This document shows positions 61,191 to 64,000 of a stretch of DNA of 64,000 nucleotides, one piece after another (within the stretch, counting starts at the first letter, position 1; each line of letters opens with the position of its first letter). Both the position numbers and the translations under genes were made by a program. Below the pieces are notes generated by a model that was not told where the DNA came from, searched no databases, and saw only the letters and a program-made list of their open reading frames with translations. Origin of the DNA: an uncultured Fretibacterium sp. (GTDB taxonomy: Bacteria; Synergistota; Synergistia; Synergistales; Aminobacteriaceae); NCBI GenBank assembly GCA_947168585.1, contig CAMVMK010000002.1, positions 48,579-112,578 of the forward strand, given 5' to 3'.

Positions 61191-62333
61191 ATGAAAATAT
61201 TTAATATGAAATTGCTTGTCAGCCTTATCGTTTTTCTATCATCTATAGCACTTTGTATGGTCTTGCATATCGCGAGCAATGTTTTTATTCCGTTAGTAAT
61301 TGCTTGGTTTATGCTTCAAATGCTGAGACCTGTAATAAAAATCGGCAAAACTTTAAGGCTTAATGCGTGGCTTAATGTCGCTTTAGTTTTTTCGATTTTA
61401 TTATGTGTCGGGCTTATAGGCTTCAGATTTCTTGCTTCTCAAGTTGTCGAATTTGGGAAAGTTTACGCTCTTTATTCAGATAAATTAATGGACTGGTTCG
61501 TGAATTTGATGCAAATATTGAGTATACCGTCGGAAGCCATAAGAAATTTTAACTGGATGGGAATTTTACGCGACAATGCCCAAAATATTTCGTCTTTAAT
61601 TATTGCTCTGTCGAGTAAATTCGTAATGACGTTCGTATTTTTGATGTTCATGCTGCTCGAAGCTCCTTATTTAGACGAAAAAATCGAAAAAGCCTTCGGA
61701 CATAACGCAAGGCGAGTGAAAAAAATTCTTTTCACGATCTCGGCTCAGGTCAGCAGATATTTAGGAACTTTAGCTTTAATCAGCTTTGCCACGGGCGTAT
61801 GTGCTTGGATAGTTCTAACGCTTTTTGATGTTCAGCTTGCAGCAGGCTGGGGAGTTTTGACGTTTTTATTAAATTTTATTCCGACTGTAGGCTCAATTAT
61901 CGCTACAATTCCGCCGGTAGTCATGGCTATAATTCAATTTTCGCCGGGATTATTTAAGCCCGCTATGGTTTTATTCTCGCTCGCGGCTATTCAAATTACG
62001 ATCGGCAATATAATAACGCCCAAAGTTGTCGGAGACAGATTAGGCGTGAGTCCTGTTGTGATTTTATTATCGCTCTTATTATGGGGAATGATTTGGGGGA
62101 TTCCGGGGGCTTTGCTTTCAACGCCGATAATTTCTATTATAAAAATCGTCTGCGAAAATATTCCGAGTTTGCACTCAATCGCAGTTTTAATCGGCAGCGG
62201 CGAGTCAGTCAGAAAACTTCCGGCCAATAATGACGAACCTCAAAAAATAAAAAAAATTGATGTAGTTACAACAGTAAAAGCAACTATCGCTAACGCGGCT
62301 ATGAAAGTCCGCAAACATAAAAAGTCAAAATAA
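61191..62333 (+). CDS. AI-2E family transporter
   Basis: The 380-residue protein has the AI-2E exporter (UPF0118) layout: two N-terminal helices, a long extracellular loop, then helices with the motif GWGVLTFLLNFIPTVGSIIATIPP and NIITPKVVGDRLGVSPVVILLSLLLWG. Members are membrane exporters of autoinducer-2 or of Na+ or other solutes. Two close in-frame ATGs (61191 and 61206) flank an AGGAG at awkward distances, so the exact start is unsure. The C-terminus is basic. Confidence 0.92.
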   Translation: MKIFNMKLLVSLIVFLSSIALCMVLHIASNVFIPLVIAWFMLQMLRPVIKIGKTLRLNAWLNVALVFSILLCVGLIGFRFLASQVVEFGKVYALYSDKLMDWFVNLMQILSIPSEAIRNFNWMGILRDNAQNISSLIIALSSKFVMTFVFLMFMLLEAPYLDEKIEKAFGHNARRVKKILFTISAQVSRYLGTLALISFATGVCAWIVLTLFDVQLAAGWGVLTFLLNFIPTVGSIIATIPPVVMAIIQFSPGLFKPAMVLFSLAAIQITIGNIITPKVVGDRLGVSPVVILLSLLLWGMIWGIPGALLSTPIISIIKIVCENIPSLHSIAVLIGSGESVRKLPANNDEPQKIKKIDVVTTVKATIANAAMKVRKHKKSK

Positions 62334-62342
62334 AATTTTAAC

Positions 62343-62371
62343 TTGACGAATTAACGAATTATTATTAAAAT
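62343..62371 (+). promoter_or_regulatory. promoter of tRNA-Cys
   Basis: TTGACG (62343-62348) and TAAAAT (62366-62371) are 17 bases apart, 16 bases before the tRNA. Confidence 0.75.
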
Positions 62372-62386
62372 AACCTTTCGTAATGA

Positions 62387-62460
62387 GGCGGTATAGCCAA
62401 GTGGTAAGGCAGAGGACTGCAAATCCTTTACCCCCAGTTCGAATCTGGGTGCCGCCTCCA
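62387..62460 (+). tRNA. tRNA-Cys (GCA anticodon)
   Basis: The acceptor arms GGCGGTA and TGCCGCC pair (one G-T), the anticodon loop reads ACTGCAAAT, the T arm holds AGTTCGAATCT, and CCA is encoded. An integrase remnant starts directly after the CCA. Confidence 0.97.
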
Positions 62461-62462
62461 TT

Positions 62463-62943
62463 TCTTTTAAGTACTGGCTCATGTATTTCAAGGAGAGTGG
62501 GAAATCTCATGAAATTTCGCTCGGCGTTACCCCGATGTTTCTCTTAAAGACGCGAGAGGCGAATTAATTTCAATCCGTCCCTACAAAAGCCCTACGACAT
62601 TTCAAGAGGCCGCCGCTGAATGGCTGAAAGTCTGTATGAGAGACAAGATCGCCGGTTATTTGAAATCAATTCACTTACGGTTCAACAAGTACATTCTTCC
62701 TTATATCGGCAACTTGAAATTAATTGAAATAAAATCACCCGTTATTCTCAAATTATGCCGTCAAATTGAAATGAAAGAGTTTTTAGAAACGTCTCACCGT
62801 ATCCGTGCCTTAATCGGTCAAGTGATCAGATTTTCAATAGCGTCGGGTTGGTGCGAGAATGAGACCCTAAAGCGGCCTTGACGGGGGCTTTAATAAACAG
62901 ACACTCACAGACCCCGCTGAAATAGTTATCCTTATGCGCTTAA

Positions 62944-62960
<17 letters not shown>
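62463..62960 (+). pseudogene. remnant of a tRNA-targeting phage/island integrase
   Basis: Directly after tRNA-Cys, fragments of a P4-type tyrosine recombinase can be read in successive frames: YWLMYFKESGKSHEISLGV (arm-binding domain), then after a one-base loss DVSLKDARGELISIRPY. The core-binding domain follows (FQEAAAEWLKVCMRDKIAG to IRALIGQVIRFSIASGW), then after a further shift NKQTLTDPAEIVILMRLI. The catalytic domain is missing. It marks a former integration site at the tRNA 3' end. An 81-residue frame at 62636-62881 is only part of this relic. Confidence 0.8.

Positions 62961-64000
<1,040 letters not shown>

Overview
The window is about 38-40% GC bacterial chromosome. A member of the Synergistota (Synergistaceae-like, anaerobic, amino-acid fermenting) is the best inference. 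Supporting points are a diderm-style set of exported proteins, a lone Na+-translocating decarboxylase beta subunit, a type III glutamine synthetase, DUF1659/DUF2922 genes, FliW-CsrA, and several substrate-binding proteins of an unusual permuted layout. This is inference from gene content; no 16S gene is present.

Layout. 1-2156: ctsR-clpC stress operon (clpC cut by the window edge) with a CtsR-box-like operator over its promoter. 2182-8358: a Na+/solute symporter, an exported MTA/SAH nucleosidase, a NYN-domain protein, a YitT protein and the decarboxylase beta subunit. 8632-9770: HIT protein, rpsU, yqeY. 10001-16391: cdaR/cdaA (c-di-AMP), pyruvate kinase, cobT, ugd. 16392-16744: a compact intergenic region with hairpins on both strands and a possible 40-residue membrane peptide. 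16745: xth.

17724-28783 is one long minus-strand operon from a promoter near 28823 to a terminator at 17690. It encodes an RsbW-like protein, two STAS anti-sigma antagonists, a DUF2156 protein, a two-part transporter-like membrane protein with an RsbW-like tail, a Cache-HAMP-SpoIIE phosphatase with an RsbW-like tail, three substrate-binding proteins whose lobes are in reversed (circularly permuted) order, an amino-acid ABC permease, and an ABC ATPase with another RsbW-like tail. A fourth permuted binding protein lies just upstream at 28870. This is the best candidate for an undescribed system: a partner-switching phosphorelay physically joined to an amino-acid ABC transporter.

29777-38838 is a purine operon (purE-purM-purN/purO fusion-purH-purD) led by fliW-csrA. 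It is loaded with accessory genes: an orphan hicB, a fucosyltransferase switched off by a 9-G tract, and a toxin-antitoxin pair whose toxin is split by a TnpB (IS200/IS605-type) element lying exactly between TTGAT and TTCAC boundaries. 39125-45362: TPR membrane protein, LUD protein, hicB, degenerate asparaginase, der, nfeD. 45343-52102: vapC-type pair, Zn-macrodomain/SirTM/AlbA_2 operon, exported beta-lactamase-fold protein, C39-like protein, and an FkbM methyltransferase frameshifted at a G tract. 52109-53357: decayed, partly duplicated PD-(D/E)XK transposase. 53447-56915: rpmG-tRNA-Trp-secE-nusG-rplKAJL with an L10 leader. 56991-62460: coiled-coil protein, DUF1659/DUF2922 pair, a secreted protein with an 11-G tract in its promoter, glnN, an AI-2E family exporter, tRNA-Cys with an integrase relic. 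The window ends in a membrane acyltransferase whose 5' coding region is a tandem heptamer.

Two genome-scale themes stand out. First, simple-sequence contingency loci (G9, G6, G11 and a 7-bp repeat) sit in or before cell-surface genes. Second, a dispersed family of short heptamer arrays (consensus AGTTAGG) occupies at least eleven gene borders.
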